Shown here: positions 23,547 through 33,532 of the stretch, piece by piece
How the letters are laid out: every line of letters begins with the position of its first letter
How positions within the stretch are numbered: position 1 is the stretch's first letter
Assembly: GCF_025854275.1 (NCBI RefSeq)
Contig: NZ_CP107567.1
Location: forward strand, 2,294,001 to 2,358,000
Direction: 5' to 3'
DNA length: 64,000 bases
Source: Streptomyces peucetius
GTDB lineage: Bacteria; Actinomycetota; Actinomycetes; Streptomycetales; Streptomycetaceae
Program-made: the position numbers and the translations under genes
Notes under the pieces: model-generated
Database searches by the model: none
Told to the model about the DNA's origin: nothing
Seen by the model: the letters and a program-made list of their open reading frames with translations, nothing else

Positions 23547-24710
23547 TCAGTCGGTCAGCCCGGCCGCGAGCAGTTCCACGAAACCGACATCCTCCTTGGC
23601 CACGCCGAAGACGTCGGCCCGCAGCAGTGTCCGCTCCGCCCAGGCGCGGTGCGGCTTCACCTCGTTCATCTTGTTCGTGTACGACGAGCGCAGCACTCCG
23701 CCGCCGTCGCGCTCCGGCCGCAGGATGTCCTGTGCGTCGCTGAACTCCTCGTGGCTGACGACGGACAGTGCGTGCACCGGCAGCACGTGGGAGGGGTGGA
23801 TGCAGGTCTTGCCCATCAGGCCGTTGGCCCGGTCCAGCTCGATCTCGCGGAGCAGACCGTCCAGGTCGTGCGCGATCAGCGCGGTGCGCAGTTCCTCCGC
23901 CCGGCCCTCCAGGAAGGGGCTGCGGCGCAGCTGCGGTTTGAACATGCGCTCCTGGGACCTGAAGTACTCCCACACCGGTCCGGTGATCGTGAAGCCCGTA
24001 CCGTCGGAGCGGCCGAGCACATTCACCACGTCGGCGATGACGGACGTCACGATCCGTACGTCGTAGGCCGTCATGTCGGGCGAGCGGCGCAGCCCGTACG
24101 CGGAGCAGAAGTCGGTGACGCCGAGGCGCAGGGCGAGGACCCGGTCACGGTACTTGTCGACGGTGCGGGCGATGCCGGTGAGCGCCTCGGTCCTGGTCTC
24201 CAGGTGCAGCAGCTCGGGCGACTCGAGGACGGGCATGGCGAACAGCCGCCTCCCGCCGGCGGCCTCCGCCGTGGCCGCCGCCTCGAGGAAGGGCACGCCG
24301 CGCTCCTCGGTGAACTTCGGCAGTACGAATCCGGACAGCAGGCGTCCCGACGGTCCCAGGCGCCTCACGAGATCCGGAATCTGCTCGGGGGTGCGGACCC
24401 TGATGAAGAGCAGCGGTGCTTCCACGCCACGCGCGTCGAGCTCGACGAACTGCCGGACGAGGTTCTCCTCGGCGTCGACCACCTCGGCGTCGTCGATGGA
24501 ATCCTCCAGGCACAGCACCATGGAGACGACCCCGCGGGCAGCCTGCTTGAGCACGTCGTCGGCCAGCCGGGGCCGGGTGGCCGGGCTGTAGAGGGTGGCT
24601 CCCAGGGCGGCGGCCAGCGTCCTGGCAGCCGAGTCGGCACCGAAGTCGCACGGCTCCTGGTGGAACAGCCTCGCCCGGTCAGCGGGCGGGATGTGCCCGA
24701 AATGACGCAT
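23547..24710 (-). CDS. CitE/HpcH-HpaI-like lyase of the Ter module
   Basis: 387 residues. Characteristic CitE-like aldolase motifs are present: LYSPATRPRLADDV, SMVLCLEDSIDD (metal-binding ED), LLFIRVRTPEQI (Arg), LRLGVTDFCSAYG and a final GLMGKTCIHPSHVLPVH. The family cleaves or forms C-C bonds on CoA-linked or keto-acid substrates using Mg2+. It is the first gene of the leftward operon, about 200 bases from the divergent TerD gene. A role in making the Ter-linked metabolite is inferred from context. Confidence 0.85.
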   Translation of the reverse strand: MRHFGHIPPADRARLFHQEPCDFGADSAARTLAAALGATLYSPATRPRLADDVLKQAARGVVSMVLCLEDSIDDAEVVDAEENLVRQFVELDARGVEAPLLFIRVRTPEQIPDLVRRLGPSGRLLSGFVLPKFTEERGVPFLEAAATAEAAGGRRLFAMPVLESPELLHLETRTEALTGIARTVDKYRDRVLALRLGVTDFCSAYGLRRSPDMTAYDVRIVTSVIADVVNVLGRSDGTGFTITGPVWEYFRSQERMFKPQLRRSPFLEGRAEELRTALIAHDLDGLLREIELDRANGLMGKTCIHPSHVLPVHALSVVSHEEFSDAQDILRPERDGGGVLRSSYTNKMNEVKPHRAWAERTLLRADVFGVAKEDVGFVELLAAGLTD

Positions 24711-24921
24711 AAGAATCCCCTGTACTGCCGGTTAGGGCCTGACAACATGTGGCCGGTAATAGTACGTAAGCACAGGTGTCAAGAGTTCCCCAACTGCATG
24801 AAATCGAGGTAACTCGTCCGCTTCTCGCCCGTGCCCCCGACGTGGCCGGGCGAGGGACGCCACGGCCCGGAACTGGGCCCCACGTTGTCCCGGCGCCCCT
24901 CGTACAGGCAGGATGACGGGC

Positions 24922-25695
24922 ATGACGCACGCGATGCTGAAGGGCTCGAACGTCCCTCTTGATGCCACGGCGGTACGGGCCGTGCTGCGCTGGACGCCGG
25001 GCGCGGGAGTGCCGGATGTCGACGCCTCCGCCCTGCTGCTCGGCAGCGACGGCCGCGTGCGCTCCGACGAGGACTTCGTCTTCTACAACCAGCCGCGCCA
25101 CCCCTCCGGGCTGGTGCGGCGGCTCCCTAAGAAGCGCGTCGCCGAGCATCTGACCGACACCGTCGAGGCCGACCTGGCGACGCTGGACGCGTCGGTCGAC
25201 CAGGTGGTGATCGCGGCGTCCTCGGACGGCGGCACCTTCGAGCACGTGCACGACCTGCGGATACTGCTGCACGACACCGGTGCGGCGGACGGCGAGCCGC
25301 TGGCCGTCTTCGACGTGAAGCCGGAGACCGGCGAGGAGACGGCCATCATCTGCGGCGAGCTGTACCGGCGCGGTGACGGCTGGAAGTTCCGTGCCGTGGC
25401 GCAGGGCTACCCGACGGGGCTGGTGGGGCTGGCGACGGCGTTCGGCATCTCGGTCGAGGAAGCGGGAGCGCCCGAGGCGCCCGCGGCCCCGGACGCGCAG
25501 CCCGCACCGGACGCGCAGCCCGCACCGGCGTACGGCTACCCGCCCTCGGACGTGACACAGCCCGCGCCCGCGCCGTCGTACGCCCCGGCGGCGCCGCCGG
25601 CCTACGGCTACCCGCAGCCGGCCGCGGCTGCGGCGTACGCCCCCGATCCCGCCTTCCGGCTCCCCCCGATGGGCCCACAGTTCCAGCGGCCGTAG
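24922..25695 (+). CDS. TerD-domain protein with Pro/Ala/Tyr-rich tail
   Basis: Residues 1-180 are a TerD domain ([84 protein letters not shown]), although the usual [12 protein letters not shown] opening is altered to [10 protein letters not shown]. The tail repeats [20 protein letters not shown] units and is probably disordered. TerD proteins bind Ca2+ through Asp residues; some Asp in the usual calcium loop (VDASAL) are kept. Divergent from the lyase operon. ATG 24922 is preferred to 24913 because of ribosome-site spacing. Confidence 0.82.
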   Translation: MTHAMLKGSNVPLDATAVRAVLRWTPGAGVPDVDASALLLGSDGRVRSDEDFVFYNQPRHPSGLVRRLPKKRVAEHLTDTVEADLATLDASVDQVVIAASSDGGTFEHVHDLRILLHDTGAADGEPLAVFDVKPETGEETAIICGELYRRGDGWKFRAVAQGYPTGLVGLATAFGISVEEAGAPEAPAAPDAQPAPDAQPAPAYGYPPSDVTQPAPAPSYAPAAPPAYGYPQPAAAAAYAPDPAFRLPPMGPQFQRP

Positions 25696-25761
25696 CAGCC
25701 CCCGTCCCCCGCCGGGCCGCACCCGGAAACCCGACGGCGCCCCGATGGCAGCCGCCCGGGG

Positions 25762-26505
25762 CTATGCGCGGGACTGGGACTTGTAGCCGCGGCCCCACTG
25801 GAGGCCCCAGCCGTACAGCCGGTCCAGTTCCGCCTGGAAGCCGTAGACGAACTTCACCTCACGGCGCACGATCAGGTCTCCCTTGACGTTGTCGACCGAG
25901 AACACCGCGCAGGAGCGGGCCTGCGGTGCCCGTTCGTCGAGTTCTATCTCCACGCGGGGGCCGTTGCTCGGATAGAGCGTGACGTGTGCGTGGGTGCGGT
26001 CGAAGGCCGGGGTCTGGTCGTAGATGTAGACGAAGAACAGCAGGCGCTTGATCGACTCGCGGTGGTCGAGGTTGACGAAGATCGTCTCGCCGGACGGTGC
26101 GCCGAAGCGGTCGTCACCGCTGAGCTTCACGAACGGCGGGCCGTTCAGGTCGCCGAAGAAGCTGCCCAGCGGCTGTACCACGCCCTTGCTGCCGTCGGTC
26201 AGCTCGTACAGACAGCCGAGGTCCAGATCGACGTTGACCACACCCTGCGTGTGGGCCTGGACCACGTCCGGCTGGAAGAGCTTCATCGGGTTGCGCAGCA
26301 GCCGGCCGCTCTGGCGCGAGCGGCCCTCGATGTCGGAGGTGCGCATCCGCCAGGACAGGTTGACGCGCAGGTTGCCGGTGGCCGCGCCCTGTTTGGTGAG
26401 CGAGACGGACGGGTTCCGCCTGGTCAGCGCGATGGAATTGGTCGCGGCACTGCCCGAGTCGAACTGCGCCGCACTGCCCCGCCACAGGTTGTCCCAGAAG
26501 GCCAT
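25762..26505 (-). CDS. TerA-like tellurium-resistance protein
   Basis: 247 residues (MAFWDNLWRGSAAQFDSGSAATN...). The segment NLRVNLSWRMRT, VDLDLGCLYELTDGSKGVVQPLGSFFGDLN and ETIFVNLDHRESIKRLLFFVYIYD is the TerA pattern, related to TerD and found in Ter operons. It has its own transcript, because a strong hairpin separates it from the TerC-like gene. It probably assembles with TerD proteins at the membrane-linked complex. Confidence 0.78.
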   Translation of the reverse strand: MAFWDNLWRGSAAQFDSGSAATNSIALTRRNPSVSLTKQGAATGNLRVNLSWRMRTSDIEGRSRQSGRLLRNPMKLFQPDVVQAHTQGVVNVDLDLGCLYELTDGSKGVVQPLGSFFGDLNGPPFVKLSGDDRFGAPSGETIFVNLDHRESIKRLLFFVYIYDQTPAFDRTHAHVTLYPSNGPRVEIELDERAPQARSCAVFSVDNVKGDLIVRREVKFVYGFQAELDRLYGWGLQWGRGYKSQSRA

Positions 26506-26545
26506 GCCCCACCCCTAGTCGTCCGTTGTGCTCCGTGCACACGCC

Positions 26546-26577
26546 ACGGGGCGGCCGGGAGCACCCGGCCGCCCCGT
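26546..26577. terminator. Terminator after the TerC-like gene
   Basis: ACGGGGCGGCCGGG and CCCGGCCGCCCCGT form a perfect 14-bp stem with an AGCA loop. It lies 28 bases past the TerC-like stop on the minus strand. Confidence 0.8.
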
Positions 26578-26604
26578 CAGAAGCGTTCCTCAATGGTGGG
26601 GGCG

Positions 26605-27750
26605 TCACACCCCGGAGGAGACCCCTGCCTTCTCCTCAGGGCCGCCCCCCGCTTTTCCCTCTGCTTCGATCGCCTTGTTGCGGCGGACCGAGGCCAGGAA
26701 GGACGCGGCGATCAGGAACACACCGACGAGTCCGGTGATGATCTCGCTGATCTCGTGCTGGATGGTGATGAGCAGGATGACGGCCAGCGCACCGATCGCG
26801 TAGTGGGCGCCGTGCTCCAGGTAGACGTAGTCGTCCAGAGTGCCCTGGCGGACCAGGTAGACCGTGAGGGACCGGACGTACATGGCGCCGATACCGAGGC
26901 CGAGCGCCATCCAGAAGATGTGGTTGGTGATGGCGAACGCGCCGATGACGCCGTCGAACGAGAACGACGCGTCGAGCACCTCGAGGTACAGGAAGAGGAA
27001 GAACGCCGCCTTGCCGGCGAGGCCGACCGCGGAGACGGGCTTGCCCTCCTTCTTGGCCTGCTCCTCCTCCTCGTGCTCGCGCTCCTCCTCTTCCTCGAGC
27101 TTGTCCTCGAAGTAGCCGGAGAGACCGCCGACGACGAGATACGTGATCAGACCCGCGACGCCGGAGAGCAGAACGGTGGCCGACTTGTCGGCGTGGCCGG
27201 TGCTGGTGTGCGCGTTGGTGGCGAAGGTGATCGCGGTGACGAGCAGGACGATCAGTGCGGTGCAGACCGACAGCATGTCGATCTTGCCGAGCTTGGCCAG
27301 CGGCCGCTCCAGCCAGGCGAGCCACTTGTGCTCGCGCTCCTCGAAGATGAAGTCCAGGAAGATCATCAACAGGAACATGCCGCCGAACGCCGCGATCGCG
27401 GGATGCGCGTCGGTGACCAGGGCCTCGTACTGCTCCGGCTGGTCCATGGCCAGCTCGACGGCCTCGATGGGCCCGACCTTGGCGCTGATGGCGACGATGA
27501 CGACGGGGAAGACCAGCCTCATGCCGAAGACAGCGATCAGAATGCCGATCGTCAGGAAGATCTTCTGCCAGAAGGCGTTCATCTTCTTGAGGATTCCGGC
27601 GTTGACGACCGCGTTGTCGAACGACAGCGAGATCTCGAGGATCGACAGGATCAGTACGATCCCGAACGCCTCCCAGCCCCATTGCCAGGCGGCGAATGCT
27701 AGGCCGGCCGCCGTGACGGCGAACGACCAGCCGAAGGTTTTCAGAACCAC
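26605..27750 (-). CDS. TerC-superfamily membrane protein (DUF475)
   Basis: 381 residues with about nine membrane segments. The conserved acidic motifs lie inside membrane helices (ILSILEISLSFDNAVVNAGIL and FLYLEVLDASFSFDGVIGAFAI), a TerC-superfamily hallmark and likely metal-ion site. A charged loop EDKLEEEEEREHEEEEQAKKE separates the halves. TerC proteins anchor TerD complexes in the membrane and have been linked to metal export. The gene follows a TerD gene by 69 bases on the same strand, so co-transcription is likely. Confidence 0.85.
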   Translation of the reverse strand: MVLKTFGWSFAVTAAGLAFAAWQWGWEAFGIVLILSILEISLSFDNAVVNAGILKKMNAFWQKIFLTIGILIAVFGMRLVFPVVIVAISAKVGPIEAVELAMDQPEQYEALVTDAHPAIAAFGGMFLLMIFLDFIFEEREHKWLAWLERPLAKLGKIDMLSVCTALIVLLVTAITFATNAHTSTGHADKSATVLLSGVAGLITYLVVGGLSGYFEDKLEEEEEREHEEEEQAKKEGKPVSAVGLAGKAAFFLFLYLEVLDASFSFDGVIGAFAITNHIFWMALGLGIGAMYVRSLTVYLVRQGTLDDYVYLEHGAHYAIGALAVILLITIQHEISEIITGLVGVFLIAASFLASVRRNKAIEAEGKAGGGPEEKAGVSSGV

Positions 27751-27819
27751 TGGCTACCCAATCGTGTAATTGTCCCCCGGGTGATGCCTGGGGGAACCTC
27801 CCCCGCACCGCACGCGGCT

Positions 27820-28395
27820 TTACGAAACGTTGACTCCGAAGTCTAGAGCGATGCCCCGCAGCCCCGACGCGTACCCCTGCCCCACGGCGCGGAACTTCCA
27901 CTCGCCGCCGTAGCGGTAGAGCTCACCGAAGATCATCGCGGTCTCCGTGGACGCGTCCTCGCTCAGGTCGTAACGGGCGAGTTCCTGGCCGTCCGCCTGG
28001 TTGACCACACGGATGAAAGCGTTGCTGACCTGGCCGAAAGTCTGGCCGCGGTTGTCAGCCTCATGGATGGAGACGGGAAAGACGATCTTGTCCACATGGG
28101 CGGGCACCTTGGCGAGATCCACGAGCAGGGACTCGTCGTCGCCGTCACCCTCGCCGGTGAGGTTGTCACCGGTGTGCTCGACGGAGCCGTCAGGGCTCTT
28201 GAGCTGGTTGTAGAAGATGAACCACTCGTCGCCGAGCACCCGCCCGTTCTGGCAGAGCAGCGCGCTGGCGTCGAGGTCGAAGGGTGCGCCGGTGGTGGAG
28301 CGCGCGTCCCAGCCGAGCCCTACGAGCACCTGAGTGAGATTGGGTGCGGCCTTGGAGAGGGAGACATTGCCTCCCTTGGCGAGCGTGACGCCCAT
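27820..28395 (-). CDS. terD: TerD-family calcium-binding stress protein (copy 1)
   Basis: 191 residues beginning [20 protein letters not shown], with [55 protein letters not shown] and [40 protein letters not shown]. These include the Asp/Asn residues of the two calcium sites known in TerD. GGGAGGA precedes the ATG. It is highly similar to the next copy. It probably forms an operon with the TerC-like gene. Confidence 0.93.
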   Translation of the reverse strand: MGVTLAKGGNVSLSKAAPNLTQVLVGLGWDARSTTGAPFDLDASALLCQNGRVLGDEWFIFYNQLKSPDGSVEHTGDNLTGEGDGDDESLLVDLAKVPAHVDKIVFPVSIHEADNRGQTFGQVSNAFIRVVNQADGQELARYDLSEDASTETAMIFGELYRYGGEWKFRAVGQGYASGLRGIALDFGVNVS

Positions 28396-28450
28396 GTTGG
28401 TGAGTCCTCCCCTGGTGGCTTTGTGCCGAGGGCCCGGTAGGGGCCCAGGC

Positions 28451-28487
28451 GCGTCCGGCGCCGCACGGAGAGTGCGGCGCCGGACGC
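28451..28487. terminator. Terminator between the two terD genes
   Basis: GCGTCCGGCGCCGCAC pairs perfectly over 16 bp with GTGCGGCGCCGGACGC around a 5-base loop. It ends the transcript of the upstream terD gene. Confidence 0.8.
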
Positions 28488-28518
28488 GGAGACTGCTGCC
28501 TGTGTCAGACGTTCATGG

Positions 28519-29094
28519 TCAGACGTTCACGCCGAAGTCCTGCGCGATGCCACGCAGGCCCGAGGCGTAACCCTGGCCGACGGCACGGAACTTCCACTCC
28601 GCGCCGTTGCGGTACAGCTCGCCGAAGACCATGGCGGTCTCCGTGGAGGCGTCCTCGCTCAGGTCGTAGCGGGCAAGTTCGCTGTTGTCGGCCTGGTTGA
28701 CGACGCGGATGAAGGCGTTGCGCACCTGGCCGAAGGACTGCTGGCGGCTCTCGGCCTCGTAGATCGAGACCGGGAAGACGATCTTGTCGACGTCGGCCGG
28801 GACCGAGGCCAGGTTGACCTTGATCTGCTCGTCGTCGCCCTCGCCCTCGCCGGTGAGGTTGTCACCGGTGTGCTCGACGGAGCCGTCAGGGCTCTTGAGG
28901 TTGTTGAAGAAGACGAAGTTTCCGTCGTTGGTGACCTTGCCCTCGGTGTTCGCCAGCAGGGCGCTGGCGTCGAGGTCGAAGTCGGTACCTGTGGTGGTCC
29001 GGACGTCCCAGCCCAGGCCCACGGTCACCGCGGTCAGGTTCGGCGCGGCCTTGGTCAGCGAGACGTTGCCGCCCTTGCTGAGGCTGACTCCCAC
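28519..29094 (-). CDS. terD: TerD-family calcium-binding stress protein (copy 2)
   Basis: 191 residues if translation starts at GTG 29094 ([20 protein letters not shown]), the normal TerD start, preceded by GGAGGG. ATG 29106 would place the ribosome site inside the gene. Motifs match copy 1 ([63 protein letters not shown]). The two copies differ mainly in the middle, as expected of an old duplication. Confidence 0.92.
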   Translation of the reverse strand: MGVSLSKGGNVSLTKAAPNLTAVTVGLGWDVRTTTGTDFDLDASALLANTEGKVTNDGNFVFFNNLKSPDGSVEHTGDNLTGEGEGDDEQIKVNLASVPADVDKIVFPVSIYEAESRQQSFGQVRNAFIRVVNQADNSELARYDLSEDASTETAMVFGELYRNGAEWKFRAVGQGYASGLRGIAQDFGVNV

Positions 29095-29229
29095 GAGTCC
29101 CTCCATTGGTTTCAAGGGGCAGCGCCCCCGTAGTGCGTGGTTATTCGGATCAACGAACGGATCCTAGTGACCGGTTCCCGCTCGCCGTGTCATTTCCGGG
29201 GGACAACCGCTGAAACCCCACGTGGGGGA

Positions 29230-29688
29230 TCAGAGGGAGTCCAGCGCCTTGACGTAGTCGTTCAGGTCGCGGGCGTCGGGCAGACCGTTGACGACGGTCC
29301 AGCGCACGACGCCCTCCTTGTCGATGATGAAGGTGCCGCGCACCGCGCAGCCCTTCTCCTCGTCGAAGACGCCGTAGGCGCGCGAGGTCTCGCCGTGCGG
29401 CCAGAAGTCGGAGAGCAGCGGGTACTCGAGGCGCTCCTGCTCCCCGAAGACGCGCAGGGTGTGGATCGAGTCGCTGGAGACGGCCAGCAGCTGGGTGTCG
29501 TCGTTGACGAACTTCGGCAGCTCGTCGCGCAGCGCGCACAGCTCGCCGGTGCACACGCCGGTGAAGGCGAAGGGGTAGAAGAGGAGCACGACGTTCTTCT
29601 CGCCGCGGTAGTCCGCGAGCGAGACGGTGCGTCCGTGGTTGTCCTTGAGCTCGAACTCCGGCGCCTTGTCGCCGACCTCGATCGCCAT
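29230..29688 (-). CDS. ahpE: AhpE-type peroxiredoxin
   Basis: 152 residues. The peroxidatic Cys46 lies in YPFAFTGVCTGELCALRDEL with a second Cys at 51; the catalytic Pro/Thr environment and VVRWTVVNGLPDARDLNDYV fit the 1-Cys AhpE group. It reduces peroxides in the cytosol. The start MAIEVGDKAPEF is the family's usual one. It is transcribed toward the terD genes and stands next to DUF3052 and aceE, as in other Streptomyces. Confidence 0.88.
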   Translation of the reverse strand: MAIEVGDKAPEFELKDNHGRTVSLADYRGEKNVVLLFYPFAFTGVCTGELCALRDELPKFVNDDTQLLAVSSDSIHTLRVFGEQERLEYPLLSDFWPHGETSRAYGVFDEEKGCAVRGTFIIDKEGVVRWTVVNGLPDARDLNDYVKALDSL

Positions 29689-29824
29689 GGAGAGCGTTTC
29701 CCTTCTGTAGCCCTGTGAGTCTGCAGCCCTGTGAGCCGTTGCGGTGCGGGAACAGCCTACGCAGAAGGCCCCCGCCGGCTCGCGCCGGTGGGGGCCTGGT
29801 GCCTGCTCTTCGCGGCTCGGCGGC

Positions 29825-30265
29825 TCAGCGCTTCCCCGACTTGGCCCCCTTGGGGGTGACCAGCCGGCTGCCACTCCAGTCCTTGCCGGCGGTGATGCTC
29901 TTGGTCTGGGAGAGACCCGCTGTCTGGGCGGCCTCATTGATGTCGCTGGGCTCGACATAGCCGTCACGGCCGGTCTTGGGAGTCATCAGCCAGACGACCC
30001 CGCCCTCGTCGATCAGACCGATGGCGTCCACCAGTGCGTCGGTGAGGTCCCCGTCCTCGTCGCGGAACCACAGCACGACGACGTCTGCGACGTCGTCGTA
30101 GTCCTCGTCGACGAGTTCCTGGCCGGTGACGGCCTCGATGCCCTCACGGAGTTCCTGCTCGACGTCGTCGTCGTAGCCGATCTCCTGGACCACTTGTCCG
30201 GGCTCGAACCCCAGCCTTGCCGCCGGGTTGGTCCGCTCCTCCGCGTGGTCCGCGGTCGCGCTCAC
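29825..30265 (-). CDS. DUF3052 protein
   Basis: 146 residues from GTG 30265 (VSATADHAEERTNPAARLGFEPGQVVQEIGYDDDVEQEL...). The acidic middle (DEDYDDVADVVVLWFRDEDGDLTDALVDAI) and VVWLMTPKTGRDGYVEPSDINEAAQTAGLSQTKS are the DUF3052 pattern. The family is conserved beside aceE in actinobacteria and of unknown function. It is divergent from aceE and upstream of ahpE. Confidence 0.85.
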   Translation of the reverse strand: MSATADHAEERTNPAARLGFEPGQVVQEIGYDDDVEQELREGIEAVTGQELVDEDYDDVADVVVLWFRDEDGDLTDALVDAIGLIDEGGVVWLMTPKTGRDGYVEPSDINEAAQTAGLSQTKSITAGKDWSGSRLVTPKGAKSGKR

Positions 30266-30706
30266 GGCTTGCCTCCTGATCGTTTTCGACAAATGCTTCG
30301 GCCGCGCGCGTACGCGCGGCATTGGCCGTAGTCCACACGGGCGGGGCGGATCGCGCAAGTACCCGGCCGTACAGACCGCCGAAACGGTGACGTTTGCGGC
30401 TGTCTCGACGCAACTCCAGGCAAGCGACGGGTCCCCGCCACAACGGTGGCCACACCCTTCGGCCGCCTACGCGGCATTCCTACCCTTTCACATCCTCATC
30501 GGAACCGAACGACCGAACGAAACGCATGGACGGCTCGGGCGTAAGGTTGCGATTCGGTGCGGTCCGTACGCCGGGTACGCGCCGGATGTCGCTCAGACAC
30601 AAGGGTTACCTCCGGGTAGAGATGACGTCAGCCTCCCCGCGGTACACGATGGGAGGCGGTGCGACAGCTCTGCCGACCGAGTGCCCCCGAACAGCGAAGG
30701 AACAGC
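30266..30706. promoter_or_regulatory. Divergent intergenic region of DUF3052 and aceE
   Basis: I find no convincing gene in these 441 bases. They must hold the promoters for both directions. An 8-bp inverted repeat GCCGCGCG-N4-CGCGCGGC stands at 30301-30320. AAGGA precedes the aceE GTG. Confidence 0.6.
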
Positions 30707-33439
30707 GTGGCTTCCGGATCAGATCGCAACCCGATCATCATTGGCGGCCTTCCCAGCCAGGTCCCGGACTTCGATCCTGAAGAGACCCAGGAGTGGCTGG
30801 ACTCCCTCGACGCCGCCGTCGACGAGCGGGGCCGGGAGCGGGCCCGCTACCTGATGCTCCGCCTGATCGAGCGGGCGCGCGAGAAGCGCGTCGCCGTGCC
30901 CGAGATGCGCAGCACGGACTACGTCAACACCATCGCCACCAAGGACGAGCCGTTCTTCCCCGGCAACGAGGAGATCGAGCGCAAGATCCTCAACGCGACC
31001 AGGTGGAACGCCGCGGTCATGGTCTCGCGCGCGCAGCGCCCCGGCATCGGCGTCGGCGGGCACATCGCCACCTTCGCCTCCTCCGCCTCCCTGTACGACG
31101 TGGGCTTCAACCACTTCTTCCGCGGCAAGGACGACGGCAGGGGCGGCGACCAGATCTTCTTCCAGGGGCACGCCTCCCCCGGTATCTACGCCCGCGCCTT
31201 CCTGCTCGACCGGCTCAGCGAGCAGCAGCTCGACGGCTTCCGCCAGGAGAAGTCTAAGGAGCCGTACGGGCTCTCCAGCTACCCGCACCCCCGGTCCATG
31301 CCGGACTTCTGGGAGTTCCCGACGGTCTCCATGGGCCTCGGCCCGCTCGGCGCCATCTACCAGGCGCGCATGAACCGCTACATGGAGGCGCGCGGTATCG
31401 CGGACACCTCCGACTCGCACGTGTGGGCGTTCCTCGGCGACGGCGAGATGGACGAGCCCGAGTCGCTGGGCCAGCTGTCCATCGCCGCGCGTGAGGGCCT
31501 GGACAATCTGACCTTCGTGGTCAACTGCAACCTCCAGCGCCTCGACGGCCCGGTCCGCGGCAACGGCAAGATCATCCAGGAGCTGGAGTCGCAGTTCCGC
31601 GGCGCCGGCTGGAACGTGATCAAGCTGGTCTGGGACCGCTCCTGGGACCCGCTGCTCGCCCAGGACCGCGACGGCGTGCTGGTGAACAAGCTGAACACCA
31701 CCCCCGACGGCCAGTTCCAGACGTACGCCACGGAGACCGGCGCGTACATCCGCGAGCACTTCTTCGGCGGCGACCAGCGGCTGCGCAAGATGGTCGAGAA
31801 CATGACCGACGACCAGATCCTGCACCTGGGCCGCGGCGGACACGACCACCGCAAGGTCTTCGCCGCGTACACGGCGGCCAAGGCGCACAAGGGCCAGCCG
31901 ACGGTGATCCTCGCCCAGACCATCAAGGGCTGGACGCTGGGGCCGAACTTCGAGGGCCGCAACGCCACGCACCAGATGAAGAAGCTGACGGTCGACGACC
32001 TGAAGCGCTTCCGGGACCGGCTCCACCTGCCGATCACCGACCAGCAGCTCGAGAGCGGCCCGCCGCCGTACTACCACCCCGGGCGGGACTCCGAAGAGAT
32101 CCAGTACATGCACGACCACCGCAAGTCCTGCGGCGGATACGTGCCGACCCGGGTGGTGCGGGCGAAGCCGCTGGCGCTGCCCGAGGACAAGACGTACGCA
32201 GCGGTGAAGAAGGGCTCCGGTCAGCAGTCGATCGCCACCACCATGGCGTTCGTCCGACTGCTGAAGGACCTCATGCGGGACAAGGAGATCGGCAAGCGGT
32301 TCGTGCTGATCGCGCCCGACGAGTACCGCACCTTCGGCATGGACTCGTTCTTCCCGAGTGCGAAGATCTACAACCCGCTGGGCCAGCAGTACGAGGCCGT
32401 GGACCGTGAGCTGCTGCTCGCGTACAAGGAGTCGCCGACCGGTCAGATGCTGCACGACGGCATCTCGGAGGCCGGCTGCACCGCCTCGCTGATCGCCGCC
32501 GGTTCGGCGTACGCCACGCACGGCGAGCCGCTGATCCCGGTGTACGTCTTCTACTCGATGTTCGGCTTCCAGCGCACCGGCGACCAGTTCTGGCAGATGG
32601 CCGACCAGCTGGCACGCGGCTTCGTGCTCGGCGCCACCGCCGGGCGGACGACGCTGACCGGCGAGGGCCTCCAGCACGCGGACGGCCACTCGCAGCTGCT
32701 CGCCTCGACGAACCCGGCGTGTGTCGCCTACGACCCGGCGTTCGGCTTCGAGATCGCGCACATCGTCCAGGACGGTCTGCGCCGGATGTACGGCCCCGAC
32801 GCCGAGGACGTCTTCTACTACCTCACCGTCTACAACGAGCCCATCCAGCACCCGGCGGAGCCCGCCGACGTGGACGTCGAGGGCATCCTCAAGGGCATCC
32901 ACCGCTTCAAGCAGGGCGAGCAGGGCTCCATCCCCGCGCAGATCATGGCGTCCGGCGTGGCCGTGCCGTGGGCCGTCGAGGCGCAGCGCATCCTCGCCGA
33001 GGAGTGGAACGTACGCGCCGACGTGTGGTCGGCGACGTCGTGGAACGAGCTGCGCCGCGAGGCGGTCGAGGTGGAGCGGCACAATCTGCTGCACCCCGAG
33101 GAGGAGCAGCGCGTCCCGTACGTGACGCGCAAGCTGTCCGGCTCCGAGGGCCCGTTCGTCGCGGTGTCCGACTGGATGCGAGGGGTGCCCGACCAGATCG
33201 CCCGCTGGGTGCCCGGCACCTACCAGTCGCTGGGCGCCGACGGCTTCGGCTTCGCGGACACGCGTGGCGCGGCCCGTCGCTTCTTCCACATCGACGCCCA
33301 GTCGATCGTGCTGGGGGTGCTGACCGAGCTGGCCCGCGAGGGCAAGGTCGACCGCAGCGCCCTGAAGCAGGCGGTGGACCGCTACCAGCTGCTGGACGTG
33401 GCGGCGGCCGACCCGGGGGCGGCCGGCGGCGACGCGTGA
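30707..33439 (+). CDS. aceE: Pyruvate dehydrogenase E1 component, homodimeric type
   Basis: 910 residues, the normal length for AceE. It shows the thiamine-diphosphate motif [14 protein letters not shown]...NLTFVVNCN, the signature [26 protein letters not shown], and late transketolase-like regions ([38 protein letters not shown]). It decarboxylates pyruvate and passes acetyl to E2. GTG 30707 ([18 protein letters not shown]) is chosen from its ribosome site; the ORF opens 48 bases earlier. It appears to be a single-gene transcript with its own terminator. Confidence 0.97.
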   Translation: MASGSDRNPIIIGGLPSQVPDFDPEETQEWLDSLDAAVDERGRERARYLMLRLIERAREKRVAVPEMRSTDYVNTIATKDEPFFPGNEEIERKILNATRWNAAVMVSRAQRPGIGVGGHIATFASSASLYDVGFNHFFRGKDDGRGGDQIFFQGHASPGIYARAFLLDRLSEQQLDGFRQEKSKEPYGLSSYPHPRSMPDFWEFPTVSMGLGPLGAIYQARMNRYMEARGIADTSDSHVWAFLGDGEMDEPESLGQLSIAAREGLDNLTFVVNCNLQRLDGPVRGNGKIIQELESQFRGAGWNVIKLVWDRSWDPLLAQDRDGVLVNKLNTTPDGQFQTYATETGAYIREHFFGGDQRLRKMVENMTDDQILHLGRGGHDHRKVFAAYTAAKAHKGQPTVILAQTIKGWTLGPNFEGRNATHQMKKLTVDDLKRFRDRLHLPITDQQLESGPPPYYHPGRDSEEIQYMHDHRKSCGGYVPTRVVRAKPLALPEDKTYAAVKKGSGQQSIATTMAFVRLLKDLMRDKEIGKRFVLIAPDEYRTFGMDSFFPSAKIYNPLGQQYEAVDRELLLAYKESPTGQMLHDGISEAGCTASLIAAGSAYATHGEPLIPVYVFYSMFGFQRTGDQFWQMADQLARGFVLGATAGRTTLTGEGLQHADGHSQLLASTNPACVAYDPAFGFEIAHIVQDGLRRMYGPDAEDVFYYLTVYNEPIQHPAEPADVDVEGILKGIHRFKQGEQGSIPAQIMASGVAVPWAVEAQRILAEEWNVRADVWSATSWNELRREAVEVERHNLLHPEEEQRVPYVTRKLSGSEGPFVAVSDWMRGVPDQIARWVPGTYQSLGADGFGFADTRGAARRFFHIDAQSIVLGVLTELAREGKVDRSALKQAVDRYQLLDVAAADPGAAGGDA

Positions 33440-33478
33440 CGGCCTCGGCCGGCCGAGTCACGGCTACGGCCCGGTAAA

Positions 33479-33507
33479 GGGCGGCGGACCCGACGGGTCC
33501 GCCGCCC
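33479..33507. terminator. aceE terminator
   Basis: GGGCGGCGGACCC pairs perfectly with GGGTCCGCCGCCC around a GAC loop, 40 bases after the aceE stop. Confidence 0.85.
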
Positions 33508-33532
33508 TCGCCGTTTCCTTACGATGCATGCC

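Noticed and set aside
21080..23743. An 887-codon ORF on the + strand opposite the PRTase-StiP gene
   Set aside because: It has no recognisable domain and mirrors the codon bias of the real gene.
28502..28530. A repeated GTCAGACGTTCA next to the terD copy 2 stop
   Set aside because: The 12-base duplication beside the stop codon looks like replication slippage without further meaning.
30301..30320. GCCGCGCG/CGCGCGGC inverted repeat as a regulatory operator
   Set aside because: Short GC-only palindromes are frequent by chance in this DNA. I mention it only within the intergenic entry.
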